Shown here piece by piece: positions 57,620 through 64,000 of a stretch of 64,000 nucleotides of DNA. The position numbers and the translations under genes were made by a program. The notes beneath the pieces are model-generated. The model had not been told where the DNA came from and ran no database searches. It saw nothing but the letters and a program-made list of their open reading frames with translations. Numbering within the stretch: the stretch's first letter is position 1; each line of letters opens with the position of its first letter. Origin of the DNA: Streptomyces spinoverrucosus (lineage in GTDB: Bacteria; Actinomycetota; Actinomycetes; Streptomycetales; Streptomycetaceae); the NCBI RefSeq assembly GCF_015712165.1, contig NZ_JADPZX010000001.1:2418001-2482000 (forward strand), in the 5' to 3' direction.

Positions 57620-57678
57620 GATCCTGGGACTGATGAGGTCCTGGGACTGAGGTGCTGGGACTGAGGTGCTGGGACTGA
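57609..57678 (+). repeat. Short tandem repeat across the aldo/keto reductase stop codon
   Basis: cctgggactga or gctgggactga occurs five times at 57609, 57623, 57640, 57654 and 57668, with spacings of 14, 17, 14 and 14. The first copy encodes the end of the aldo/keto reductase and its stop; the others are non-coding. The rest of the gap to the next gene (57679-57812) shows nothing. Confidence 0.85.
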
Positions 57679-57812
57679 GGGCGCCTCTCACCAGCAGCTG
57701 ACCTGCGGCTTCGTGATGTGTCGGCCGCTTCCTCGATTCGGGATCCGGTGATCGGGAACCTGTGGGACGCGAGCGGTGTATGACAAGTAGGACTCGCCGC
57801 GTCGAAGGGACC

Positions 57813-58982
57813 ATGATCGTGCAACGTCGAGCTGTGACGGCCGTTCTGGCCACGGCCACCCTCCTGCTCACGGCCGGCTGCTCCTCCGACGACGGGGGAG
57901 GCGGCCCCTCCGAGGGGAGCGCGACCCCGAGTCGTACGGCGGCGCAGTCGTCGCCCTCAGGAGCGGCCGCAGAGCAGACTCCCCCCGCGAAGGGCTCGGT
58001 CAAGGTCGTGCGCACGGTCACCGAGGGCCTCAGCAGCCCCTGGGGCCTGGCCGCGCTGCCCGACGGCGACCTGCTCGTCTCCTCCCGCGACGAGGGCACG
58101 ATCACGCGCGTCGACACGGAGACGGGCAGAAAGACCGAGCTGGGCGAGGTGCCCGGGGTGTCCCCGGCGGGCGAGGGCGGCCTGATGGGCCTCGCGCTCT
58201 CCCCGGACTACGCCTCGGACCACATGATCTACGCGTACTTCACCTCGGCCTCGGACAACCGCATCGTCCGCATGCTGTACGACGAGCAGAAGCCCGCGGG
58301 CGAACAGCTGGGCGCGCCCGACACCATATTCCGGGGCATCCCCAAGGGCTTCATCCACAACGGCGGCCGGATCGCCTTCGGCCCGGACAAGATGCTGTAC
58401 GCGGGCACGGGCGAGAGCGGAGAGGAGGGTCTGTCCCAGGACAGGGAGTCGCTCGGCGGCAAGATCCTGCGCATGACCCCGGAGGGCGAGCCGGCCCCGG
58501 GCAATCCGTTCCCGGAGTCGACGGTGTACTCGTACGGCCACCGCAATGTGCAGGGCATCGCCTGGGACGCCAAGCAGCGCCTGTTCGCCGCCGAGTTCGG
58601 CCAGAACACCTGGGACGAGCTGAACGCGATCAAGCCCGGCGACAACTACGGCTGGCCGGAGGTGGAGGGCAGGTCCGACGACTCCGCGTACCGCAACCCG
58701 ATAGCCCAGTGGAGCACCGACGAGGCCTCCCCCAGCGGCATCGCCTACGCCGAGGGCTCCATCTGGATGGCGGGCCTGCGCGGCGAACGCCTGTGGCGCA
58801 TACCCCTGGACGGCACGGAAGCCTCGGCCGACCCCCAGCCCTTCCTGGAGGGCGACCACGGCCGCCTGCGCACGGTCCTCGCGGCCGACGGCAACAAACT
58901 GTGGCTGGTGACGAGCGAGACGGACGGCCGGGGTTCCCCGGGGGACGGGGACGACCGGATTCTGGAGCTGGAGGTCAGCTAA
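57813..58982 (+). CDS. PQQ-type glucose/sorbosone dehydrogenase lipoprotein
   Basis: A 389-residue exported lipoprotein. The signal peptide ends in the lipobox LLLTAGC (Cys about 23), followed by an Asp/Gly/Ser-rich linker to about residue 65 and a six-bladed beta-propeller of the glucose/sorbosone dehydrogenase family (about 70-385: PWGLAALPDGDLLVSSRD, GEGGLMGLALSPDY, IHNGGRIAFGPD with the catalytic-type His, YSYGHRNVQGIAWD). It would oxidise sugars outside the membrane with PQQ, though many actinobacterial members have no proven activity. ATG is chosen next to GAAGGGA; two earlier in-frame ATGs are possible. Confidence 0.88.
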   Translation: MIVQRRAVTAVLATATLLLTAGCSSDDGGGGPSEGSATPSRTAAQSSPSGAAAEQTPPAKGSVKVVRTVTEGLSSPWGLAALPDGDLLVSSRDEGTITRVDTETGRKTELGEVPGVSPAGEGGLMGLALSPDYASDHMIYAYFTSASDNRIVRMLYDEQKPAGEQLGAPDTIFRGIPKGFIHNGGRIAFGPDKMLYAGTGESGEEGLSQDRESLGGKILRMTPEGEPAPGNPFPESTVYSYGHRNVQGIAWDAKQRLFAAEFGQNTWDELNAIKPGDNYGWPEVEGRSDDSAYRNPIAQWSTDEASPSGIAYAEGSIWMAGLRGERLWRIPLDGTEASADPQPFLEGDHGRLRTVLAADGNKLWLVTSETDGRGSPGDGDDRILELEVS

Positions 58983-59179
58983 CGCGGCCCCTCGGGCGCC
59001 GGCTGCTCGTCCTGCGTGGGCTCCGGTGGCCGTACCACCACCTTCCCGGAGGCGAGGTCTATCGGGCCGCGGCCCGGGTCGCCGTCGCCCACGTCCTCCC
59101 GGGTCAGTTCCAGGCGGTTCTGTTCGTCCCGGGTGTGCTTGCGGCCGGGTGCGAACAGTTCCTCGAAGACGTTGAACAC
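58979..59179 (-). CDS. DUF6191-type small protein
   Basis: A 66-residue acidic and charged protein, VFNVFEELFAPGRKHTRDEQNRLELTREDVGDGDPGRGPIDLASGKVVV, typical of a small family common in actinobacteria (I recall it as DUF6191). GTG start with a strong AGGGAGG upstream. It overlaps the convergent sugar dehydrogenase stop by 4 bases. Function unknown. Confidence 0.85.
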   Translation of the reverse strand: MFNVFEELFAPGRKHTRDEQNRLELTREDVGDGDPGRGPIDLASGKVVVRPPEPTQDEQPAPEGPR

Positions 59180-59216
59180 GGGGCCTCCCTCGGCCGGTCG
59201 CTGTACAGCGTATGCC

Positions 59217-62200
59217 TCAGCCGGCGGTCCGCGAGGTGAGCGTTTCGGACGGGAACAGTCCCAGCCGATGCGCCACCGCCGCCGCCTCTCCTCGCCCGGA
59301 GACGCCGAGTTTGGCCAGGATGTTGGAGACATGGACGCTGGCCGTCTTGGGGGAGATGAAGAGTTCCTCGGCGATCTGGCGGTTGGTGCGGCCGTGGGCG
59401 ACCAGGCGCAGGACATCGCGTTCGCGGGTGGTGAGGCCCAGGGCCTGGGCGGGGTCGGCGTCGGACTCCCGCGCCGGGGCCAGGCCGAGGCGGGCGCGCT
59501 GGGCGAGGACGGTGACGGCGTCGGCCAGGCAGCGGGCGTCGAGGTGGTCGGCGACGGCGTGGACGACGCGCAGCAGCTCCGTGACGCGCTCGCGGTGCTC
59601 CGTGGCGCCGGTGGCGAGCAGGGCCTCGGCCAGGCGGTGGCGCACGCGGGCGAGGTCGTAGGGGCGCTCCAGCCGCTCGAAGGCGGTGACGACCGGGGTC
59701 CAGGTGTCGGGGGTGGCGCGGCCCTCGGCGCGGTGCAGTTCGGCGCGGACCCAGTGTTCGTGGGCGAGCCAGATGGGGGCCTTCGTGGTGAGGGTCTTGA
59801 CGGCGGTGACGATGCGGTCGAGTGCCTCCGCGCGGCCCTGCTCGGCGACGGGCAGGGCACGGGCGTCGGCCTCGGCGGTGGCGGCGGCCAGCAGCAGCGG
59901 CCAGCCGTACTGCTGGGTGCCGGGTGGGGTGCCGGCGTCCAGGGCGGCGTGCAGTTCGGCGCGGGCGTCGAGGATGCGGCCCTCCACGGCGGCGATGCCG
60001 ACGGCGATGGTGGCCATCGGCAGCCACTGCTGGGGCATGGGGTCGTGCGAGCCGAACGCCGCGCGGGCGGCGGCCAGTTGGCGCTTGGCCTCGGCCACAT
60101 CGCCCCGGCCCAGGGCCAGATGGGCCAGGCCCACGGCGCCGGTGCCTCGGGGCTTGCCGCTCTGTCCGCGCCGAAACACGTTCGCCGCGGCCTGTTCGGC
60201 CTCCTGCCAGCGGCCGAGGCTGTACAGCGACTCGGAGAGGTTGGCCCATACCCACGCCTCGGTGTCGAGCAGGCCGAGCTTCCGGGCGAAGGCGGTGCCT
60301 TGCTCCAGGATCGAGGCGGCCTCGCGGGAGCGGCCGGTGGCTTCGAGGACAGAGGGCAGGTTCACATACGCGCGTCCGGCGACGTAGGCGAAGCCTTCCT
60401 GAAGGGCGCGTTCCTTGACCTCGTACATCGCGGCGAGCCCCGCCTCGACGTCGCCCGCGTCGACGGTGAGGCTGCCGAGGGTGAGGCGGGCGTTCAGTTC
60501 GATCTCGCGGGTGCCGACCATGCGTGCGTACTGAACGGCTCGCTCGGCGGCGGCGAGGGCCTCGGGGCCGGGCTGGTGCAGCATCGACCAGTTGGCGACG
60601 GTGGTGAGGACCTCGGCGTGCACCTCGGAGGGCGGCAGGCCGCGCAGCAGCTCCTGCGCGGTGGCCAGTTCCTGCCAGCCGTCGCCCCGTGCGAGGGACT
60701 GCACCAGCCGGGAGCGCTGGGTCCAGAACCAGGCGGCGCGCAGGGGGTCGTTCTCGTCCTCCAGGATGCTCAGGGCGCGCCGGATGATCTTCATGGCGCG
60801 TTCGCGTTCGCCGCTGAAGCGGCCGGCGACGGCGGCCTCGGCCATCAGGTCGAGGTAGCGCAGCGGGGTGGTCGCCGGGTCGCAGCCGCAGGGTGGGAAG
60901 GACGCCGTGTAGTCGACGGGCCGCAGCCCGGCGCGTACGTCCTCGGGGGCGGCGTCCCAGAGCTCCATCGCGCGTTCCAGGAGCCGCAGTTGCTCGGAGT
61001 AGGCGTCACGGCGGCGGGCGGCGACGGAGGCGGCGAGGACGGCGGGCAGGGCCTTGGCGGCGTCGTTCGCGTGGTACCAGTAGCTGGCCAGGCGGGTGAC
61101 GACCTGGTCGGCGGGGACGAGGCTCGGGTCGGCCTCCAGAGCCTCGGCGTAGCGGCGGTTGAGGCGGGAGCGTTCGCCGGGCAGCAGGTCGTCGCCGACG
61201 GCCTCGCGGACCAGGGAGTGCCGGAAGCGGTAGCCGTCGCCGGTGGGGGCGGCGAGCAGGATGTTGGCGTTCACGGCCGCGCGCAGCGCCTCGATGAGGT
61301 CGTCCTCGGTGAGCTGGGTGACGGCGGCGAGCAGCCGGTACTCGACGGTGGAGCCGCCCTCGGCGACGATCCGGGCGACCCGCTGGGCGCTCTCGGGCAG
61401 CGCCTCGACGCGGACGAGGAGCAGATCGCGCAGGGAGTCGGTGAGGCCGGTGCAGGAGCCCTCGTGGGCGGCGACGGCGAGTTCCTCGACGAAGAAGGCG
61501 TTGCCGTCGGAGCGTTGGAAGATCTCGTCGACCTGGGCGGGGTCGGGTTCGGCGGCGTGGATGCCGGCGATCTGGCAGGCCACTTCCTCGCGGTTGAAAC
61601 GGGGGAGTTCGAGGCGCCGGACCGTGCGCAGCCGGTCGAGTTCGGCGAGCAGGGGGCGCAGTGGGTGGCGGCGGTGGATGTCATCGGATCGGTAGGTGGC
61701 GAGGACGACGAGGCGGCCGGTGCGCAGGGTGCGGAAGAGATAGGCGAGGAGGTGGCGGGTGGAGGCGTCGGCCCAGTGCAGGTCCTCCAGGGCGACGACG
61801 ACCGTGCGGTCGGCGGCGACGCGCTCCAGGAGGCGGGCGGTGAGCTCGAAGAGGCGGGCCATGCCCTCCTCGTCATGACGGCGGGCGCCCGCGTCGCCCA
61901 ACTCTGGCAGCAGCCGGGCGAGTTCCTCTTCCTGGCCGGCGGCCGCGGCGGCCAGCTCGGCGGGCAGTTCACGGCGCAGGGCGCGCAGCGCCGTGGAGAA
62001 CGGAGCGAAGGGCAGCCCGTCGGCGCCGATCTCGACACAGCCGCCCAGCGCGACGACGGCTCCCCTGCCGGCGGCCGCGGCGGCGAACTCCTCGACGAGC
62101 CGGGTCTTTCCGACGCCGGCCTCACCGCCCACCAGCAACGCCTGCGGCTCGCCCGCTTCGGCACGGACGAGCGCGTCGTTCAGCGTGTCCAACTCCTCGG

Positions 62201-62240
62201 CGCGGCCGACGAACACCGGACTGACGGACCTGGTCTCCAC
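59217..62240 (-). CDS. Large ATP-binding LuxR-family (LAL) regulator
   Basis: A 1007-residue LAL protein. An N-terminal AAA/ATPase module has Walker A GGEAGVGKTR (38-47) and Walker B VVVALEDLHWAD, followed by a long TPR-like helical region (about 380-900) and a C-terminal LuxR helix-turn-helix (about 935-1000: LTTRERDVLRLVAHGRTNRQIAEELFISPKTASVHVSNILAKLGV). LAL regulators often activate sugar uptake or antibiotic clusters. GTG at VETRSVSPVFVGRAEEL is preferred (GGGGG just before it); an ATG 12 bases upstream is the alternative. Target unknown. Confidence 0.9.
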   Translation of the reverse strand: METRSVSPVFVGRAEELDTLNDALVRAEAGEPQALLVGGEAGVGKTRLVEEFAAAAAGRGAVVALGGCVEIGADGLPFAPFSTALRALRRELPAELAAAAAGQEEELARLLPELGDAGARRHDEEGMARLFELTARLLERVAADRTVVVALEDLHWADASTRHLLAYLFRTLRTGRLVVLATYRSDDIHRRHPLRPLLAELDRLRTVRRLELPRFNREEVACQIAGIHAAEPDPAQVDEIFQRSDGNAFFVEELAVAAHEGSCTGLTDSLRDLLLVRVEALPESAQRVARIVAEGGSTVEYRLLAAVTQLTEDDLIEALRAAVNANILLAAPTGDGYRFRHSLVREAVGDDLLPGERSRLNRRYAEALEADPSLVPADQVVTRLASYWYHANDAAKALPAVLAASVAARRRDAYSEQLRLLERAMELWDAAPEDVRAGLRPVDYTASFPPCGCDPATTPLRYLDLMAEAAVAGRFSGERERAMKIIRRALSILEDENDPLRAAWFWTQRSRLVQSLARGDGWQELATAQELLRGLPPSEVHAEVLTTVANWSMLHQPGPEALAAAERAVQYARMVGTREIELNARLTLGSLTVDAGDVEAGLAAMYEVKERALQEGFAYVAGRAYVNLPSVLEATGRSREAASILEQGTAFARKLGLLDTEAWVWANLSESLYSLGRWQEAEQAAANVFRRGQSGKPRGTGAVGLAHLALGRGDVAEAKRQLAAARAAFGSHDPMPQQWLPMATIAVGIAAVEGRILDARAELHAALDAGTPPGTQQYGWPLLLAAATAEADARALPVAEQGRAEALDRIVTAVKTLTTKAPIWLAHEHWVRAELHRAEGRATPDTWTPVVTAFERLERPYDLARVRHRLAEALLATGATEHRERVTELLRVVHAVADHLDARCLADAVTVLAQRARLGLAPARESDADPAQALGLTTRERDVLRLVAHGRTNRQIAEELFISPKTASVHVSNILAKLGVSGRGEAAAVAHRLGLFPSETLTSRTAG

Positions 62241-62338
62241 GCCCCCGAGCATCGCACGGGGGTCTGACAACGCGGCACCGGTTTTCCGGAGGGTCGCAGG
62301 GCGGCGCCCGCGCACGGCCACCCTTCCGTCCCCCGGCG

Positions 62339-62524
62339 CTACGCGGGCCGCGGGAACCGCCGCCGCCGTGGTCGGTGGCTGTGCTCCTCGCTCTCCTTGG
62401 AGCGTTCGGCGGCCTCGCGCCGCGCGGCACGCCCGCGCCGTACGGACTCGCTTACCAGCCGCTCGTGTTCGGCCCGGCGGATCAGCTCGGCGGAACGCAT
62501 CTGCTGGAGCTCGTACTGGTACAT
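62339..62524 (-). CDS. Small charged coiled-coil protein
   Basis: A 61-residue protein starting MYQYELQQMRSAELIRRAEHERLVSE and ending with a run of Arg and Pro. It is helical, Arg/Glu-rich and conserved in streptomycetes as far as I recall. GGGGGAGA precedes the ATG. Function unknown. It lies 98 bases upstream of the LAL regulator on the same strand. Confidence 0.72.
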   Translation of the reverse strand: MYQYELQQMRSAELIRRAEHERLVSESVRRGRAARREAAERSKESEEHSHRPRRRRFPRPA

Positions 62525-62663
62525 CTCGTCTCCCCCGTGAGAGGTCGGTTCCGGCATCGCTCGCTGCGATGCCTCAACCTTCGTCTCCCAGGCGGCCCCA
62601 CCACATCGGAAGAGTTCCGCATCTTCCGACGGGGCGGGGCCTTAGATGTACGTCGTGGGGGCC

Positions 62664-63230
62664 TTAGCTCGTCGACGGCAGCCCGAGCAGGATGCCGGTG
62701 TACTTGAGGACGGCCAGGAACAGGCCGATCACGCCCAGGGAGACACCGGCCCAGGCGACCGACTTGATCCACGGCGCCTGCGGCTTTCCGGGGGCGCCGA
62801 ACGCGGGGCGGGCCAGGACCACGACGGCGACGATCAGCGCGGCCAGCGCGAACACGCCGGCCCACAGGGCGTTGGCGGCCCAGGCGTCGCCGTAGCCCTC
62901 CTTGACCATCGTGGCGACGCTGGAGGTCTGCGAGGTCTGCAGCTGGCCGATCAGCGACTCGCGCGCGGAGGCCACGGTGCCGACCCAGCTGCCGGTGAGC
63001 GAGACGATGCCGAGCGCGGCGGAGACGACGGCGCCGGCGCCCTGGCCGACCCCGGTGGGGCCGCTCTCCTCCGCCACGGACGCTTCGGGCTGCTCGTCAC
63101 CGTCCTGGATGCCGGTGTCAGCCTCGGTAGCGGTGCCGTCCGCCGCTTCCCCGACCCGGTCCTCGTCGGCCTTGGCCTCGGTCTCGGCGCCGGTCTCGGC
63201 GGGCGTCTCGTCCACAGTCTTGGTTCCCAT
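62664..63230 (-). CDS. Membrane protein with acidic N-terminus
   Basis: A 188-residue protein. Residues 1-55 are Glu/Thr/Ala-rich and disordered; three hydrophobic segments follow at about 65-90 (AGAVVSAALGIVSLTGSWVGTVA), 122-145 (ALWAGVFALAALIVAVVVLARPAF) and 158-180 (SVAWAGVSLGVIGLFLAVLKYTG). No known domain is recognised. ATG at MGTKTVDETPA is chosen; a longer frame exists upstream. Confidence 0.75.
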   Translation of the reverse strand: MGTKTVDETPAETGAETEAKADEDRVGEAADGTATEADTGIQDGDEQPEASVAEESGPTGVGQGAGAVVSAALGIVSLTGSWVGTVASARESLIGQLQTSQTSSVATMVKEGYGDAWAANALWAGVFALAALIVAVVVLARPAFGAPGKPQAPWIKSVAWAGVSLGVIGLFLAVLKYTGILLGLPSTS

Positions 63231-63265
63231 GCCCCGCACCGTACGGACGGAGTCTGAGAGGTTCC

Positions 63266-63841
63266 TTAATGATCGTTGTGAGCGCCACGCGCGCGTGCCC
63301 GCGCCCACTCCGGCGCCAGCACCGCCCAGATCTCGTAGTCCTGCCGCACGCCCCGCCAGGGATAGCTCTCGCGCAGCACGCCCTCCCGGGTCATGCCCAG
63401 CCGGCGTGCCACGTTGATGCTGGCCGTGTTGTCGGACGCCGCGTGCCACTCCACCCGGTGCATACCGCGCTCGTCGAACGCCCAGTCGATCAGGACGCGG
63501 GACGCGCGCGTGATGAGGCCGCGTCCGGTGGCCGCCGGTTCCAGCCAGCAGCCGAGCTCGCAGACCCCGGTGGCGGCGTCGAAGACGCGGAAGAGGACAC
63601 CGCCGACAAGCTTGCCGTCCAGCCAGACGCCGTGCAGGAAGCCGCTGTCGGTGGCGCGCTTGTCGGCGTAGGACTGGAGCAGGGCCCGGGCGGAGTCGAG
63701 GTCGGTGGCCTTGGATCCGAACGGGATGTGCCGGGTGATGAAGTCCCGCCCCCGGTCGAGGTGGGCGAGGAACTCCTCGGCGTGCCAGGGCTCCAGGGGT
63801 CGCAGCCGCGCTCCGTCGTCACCCAGGGATATCGCGTACAT
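63266..63841 (-). CDS. GNAT acetyltransferase (RimJ/RimL family)
   Basis: A 191-residue N-acetyltransferase of the RimJ/RimL/Acetyltransf_3 type: HAEEFLAHLDRGRDFITRHIPF, GVCELGCWLEPAATGRGLITRASRVLIDWAFDERGMHRVEWHAASDNTASINVARRLGMTREGVLRESY and a C-terminal DYEIWAVLAPEW. ATGRGLITRA is the acetyl-CoA loop. Substrate unknown. Its start lies inside the 3' end of the MMPL gene, so the two are probably co-expressed. Confidence 0.9.
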   Translation of the reverse strand: MYAISLGDDGARLRPLEPWHAEEFLAHLDRGRDFITRHIPFGSKATDLDSARALLQSYADKRATDSGFLHGVWLDGKLVGGVLFRVFDAATGVCELGCWLEPAATGRGLITRASRVLIDWAFDERGMHRVEWHAASDNTASINVARRLGMTREGVLRESYPWRGVRQDYEIWAVLAPEWARARARGAHNDH

Positions 63842-64000
63842 CCGAACCCCGCTCCTTCTCCAGTACGTCCACGACGTCGGTGAGCTTCTCACGTTCGGCG
63901 TCGACGTCCGCGAGCTTTTTCTGCTCGGCGCGGGACTCGGGCGGCTCGATGCTGATCCGGGGCAGGTACCGGTCCAGCCAGCGGGGCAGCCACCAGTTGG
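63819..64000 (-). CDS. MMPL/RND-family transporter, C-terminal end only
   Basis: The last 60 codons of a protein that continues beyond the window. The visible part starts NWWLPRWLDRYLPRISIEPPE, the typical sequence just after the last transmembrane helix of actinobacterial MMPL transporters, and ends in a charged tail (KKLADVDAEREKLTDVVDVL). It overlaps the GNAT gene start by 23 bases. Confidence 0.75.
   Translation of the reverse strand, partial: NWWLPRWLDRYLPRISIEPPESRAEQKKLADVDAEREKLTDVVDVLEKERGSDVRDIPG

Noticed and set aside
59016..62267. 1083-codon plus-strand frame opposite the LAL regulator
   Set aside because: Gly/Ala/Val-rich with no domain; the opposite strand encodes a complete LAL protein with Walker and LuxR motifs.

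Overview
The window is actinobacterial and almost certainly from a Streptomyces chromosome. It has very high GC, dense coding with third-position GC bias, GTG starts, ATGA overlaps, a cvn conservon, a WhiJ/DUF397 regulatory pair and two intergenic repeat motifs typical of streptomycetes. The order of primary-metabolism genes (cvn, accEB, cimA, urease, ilvE, leuB, put operon, serA, ilvCNB) resembles, from memory, a conserved part of the S. coelicolor chromosome. Two accessory stretches interrupt it.

Layout. 0-1.5 kb: end of a conservon (cvnB partial, cvnC, cvnD). 1.4-3.1 kb: epoxide hydrolase and a divergent MarR regulator with paired operators. 3.2-5.1 kb: acyl-CoA carboxylase subunits accE and accB. 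5.4-9.2 kb: YceI protein, an ATP-binding anti-sigma-like protein, a WhiJ-like regulator with a DUF397 partner, a membrane protein and a secreted trypsin. 9.2-15.8 kb: a Gly-rich membrane protein and two secreted glycosidases (GH3 and GH30). 15.9-18.5 kb: GPP34 protein, then cimA behind an isoleucine-rich leader peptide and an intrinsic terminator. 18.5-24.1 kb: TetR regulator, agmatine deiminase, a divergent urease (ureAB fusion and ureC, no accessory genes) and an NCS1 permease. 24.2-26.8 kb: ilvE, leuB and an overlooked 43-residue gene. 27-32.6 kb: AAC(2')-like acetyltransferase, hydrolase, and proline catabolism (pruA, putB) with a divergent PucR regulator.

32.7-46.5 kb is the accessory region of greatest interest. 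A LuxR-type regulator and a small conserved protein precede a tightly coupled operon: BtrK/VinO-type PLP decarboxylase, AcpS fused to a beta-aminoacyl-thioester ammonia-lyase-like hotdog, AMP ligase, stand-alone ACP, then ectB, ectC, an altered ectA, and ectD. The first half looks like machinery that loads an amino diacid on an ACP, decarboxylates it and possibly deaminates it. The second half is an ectoine/hydroxyectoine pathway in unusual order, and its EctA-like acyltransferase has lost the glycine-rich acetyl-CoA loop. The inference is an ACP-fed pathway to a modified, non-acetyl ectoine-type compatible solute. A GlxA-type regulator, two MFS exporters and a TetR regulator follow.

46.5-52.2 kb: serA and the ilvBNC operon, the latter behind a classical leader-peptide attenuator. 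52.2-64 kb: a membrane GGDEF/degenerate-EAL protein, a 2-hydroxyacid dehydrogenase, an aldo/keto reductase, a PQQ-type sugar dehydrogenase lipoprotein, a large LuxR-family (LAL) ATPase regulator, small proteins, a GNAT enzyme and the C-terminus of an MMPL transporter. Branched-chain amino-acid synthesis is spread over four loci here (cimA, ilvE, leuB, ilvBNC); two show sequence signs of attenuation.
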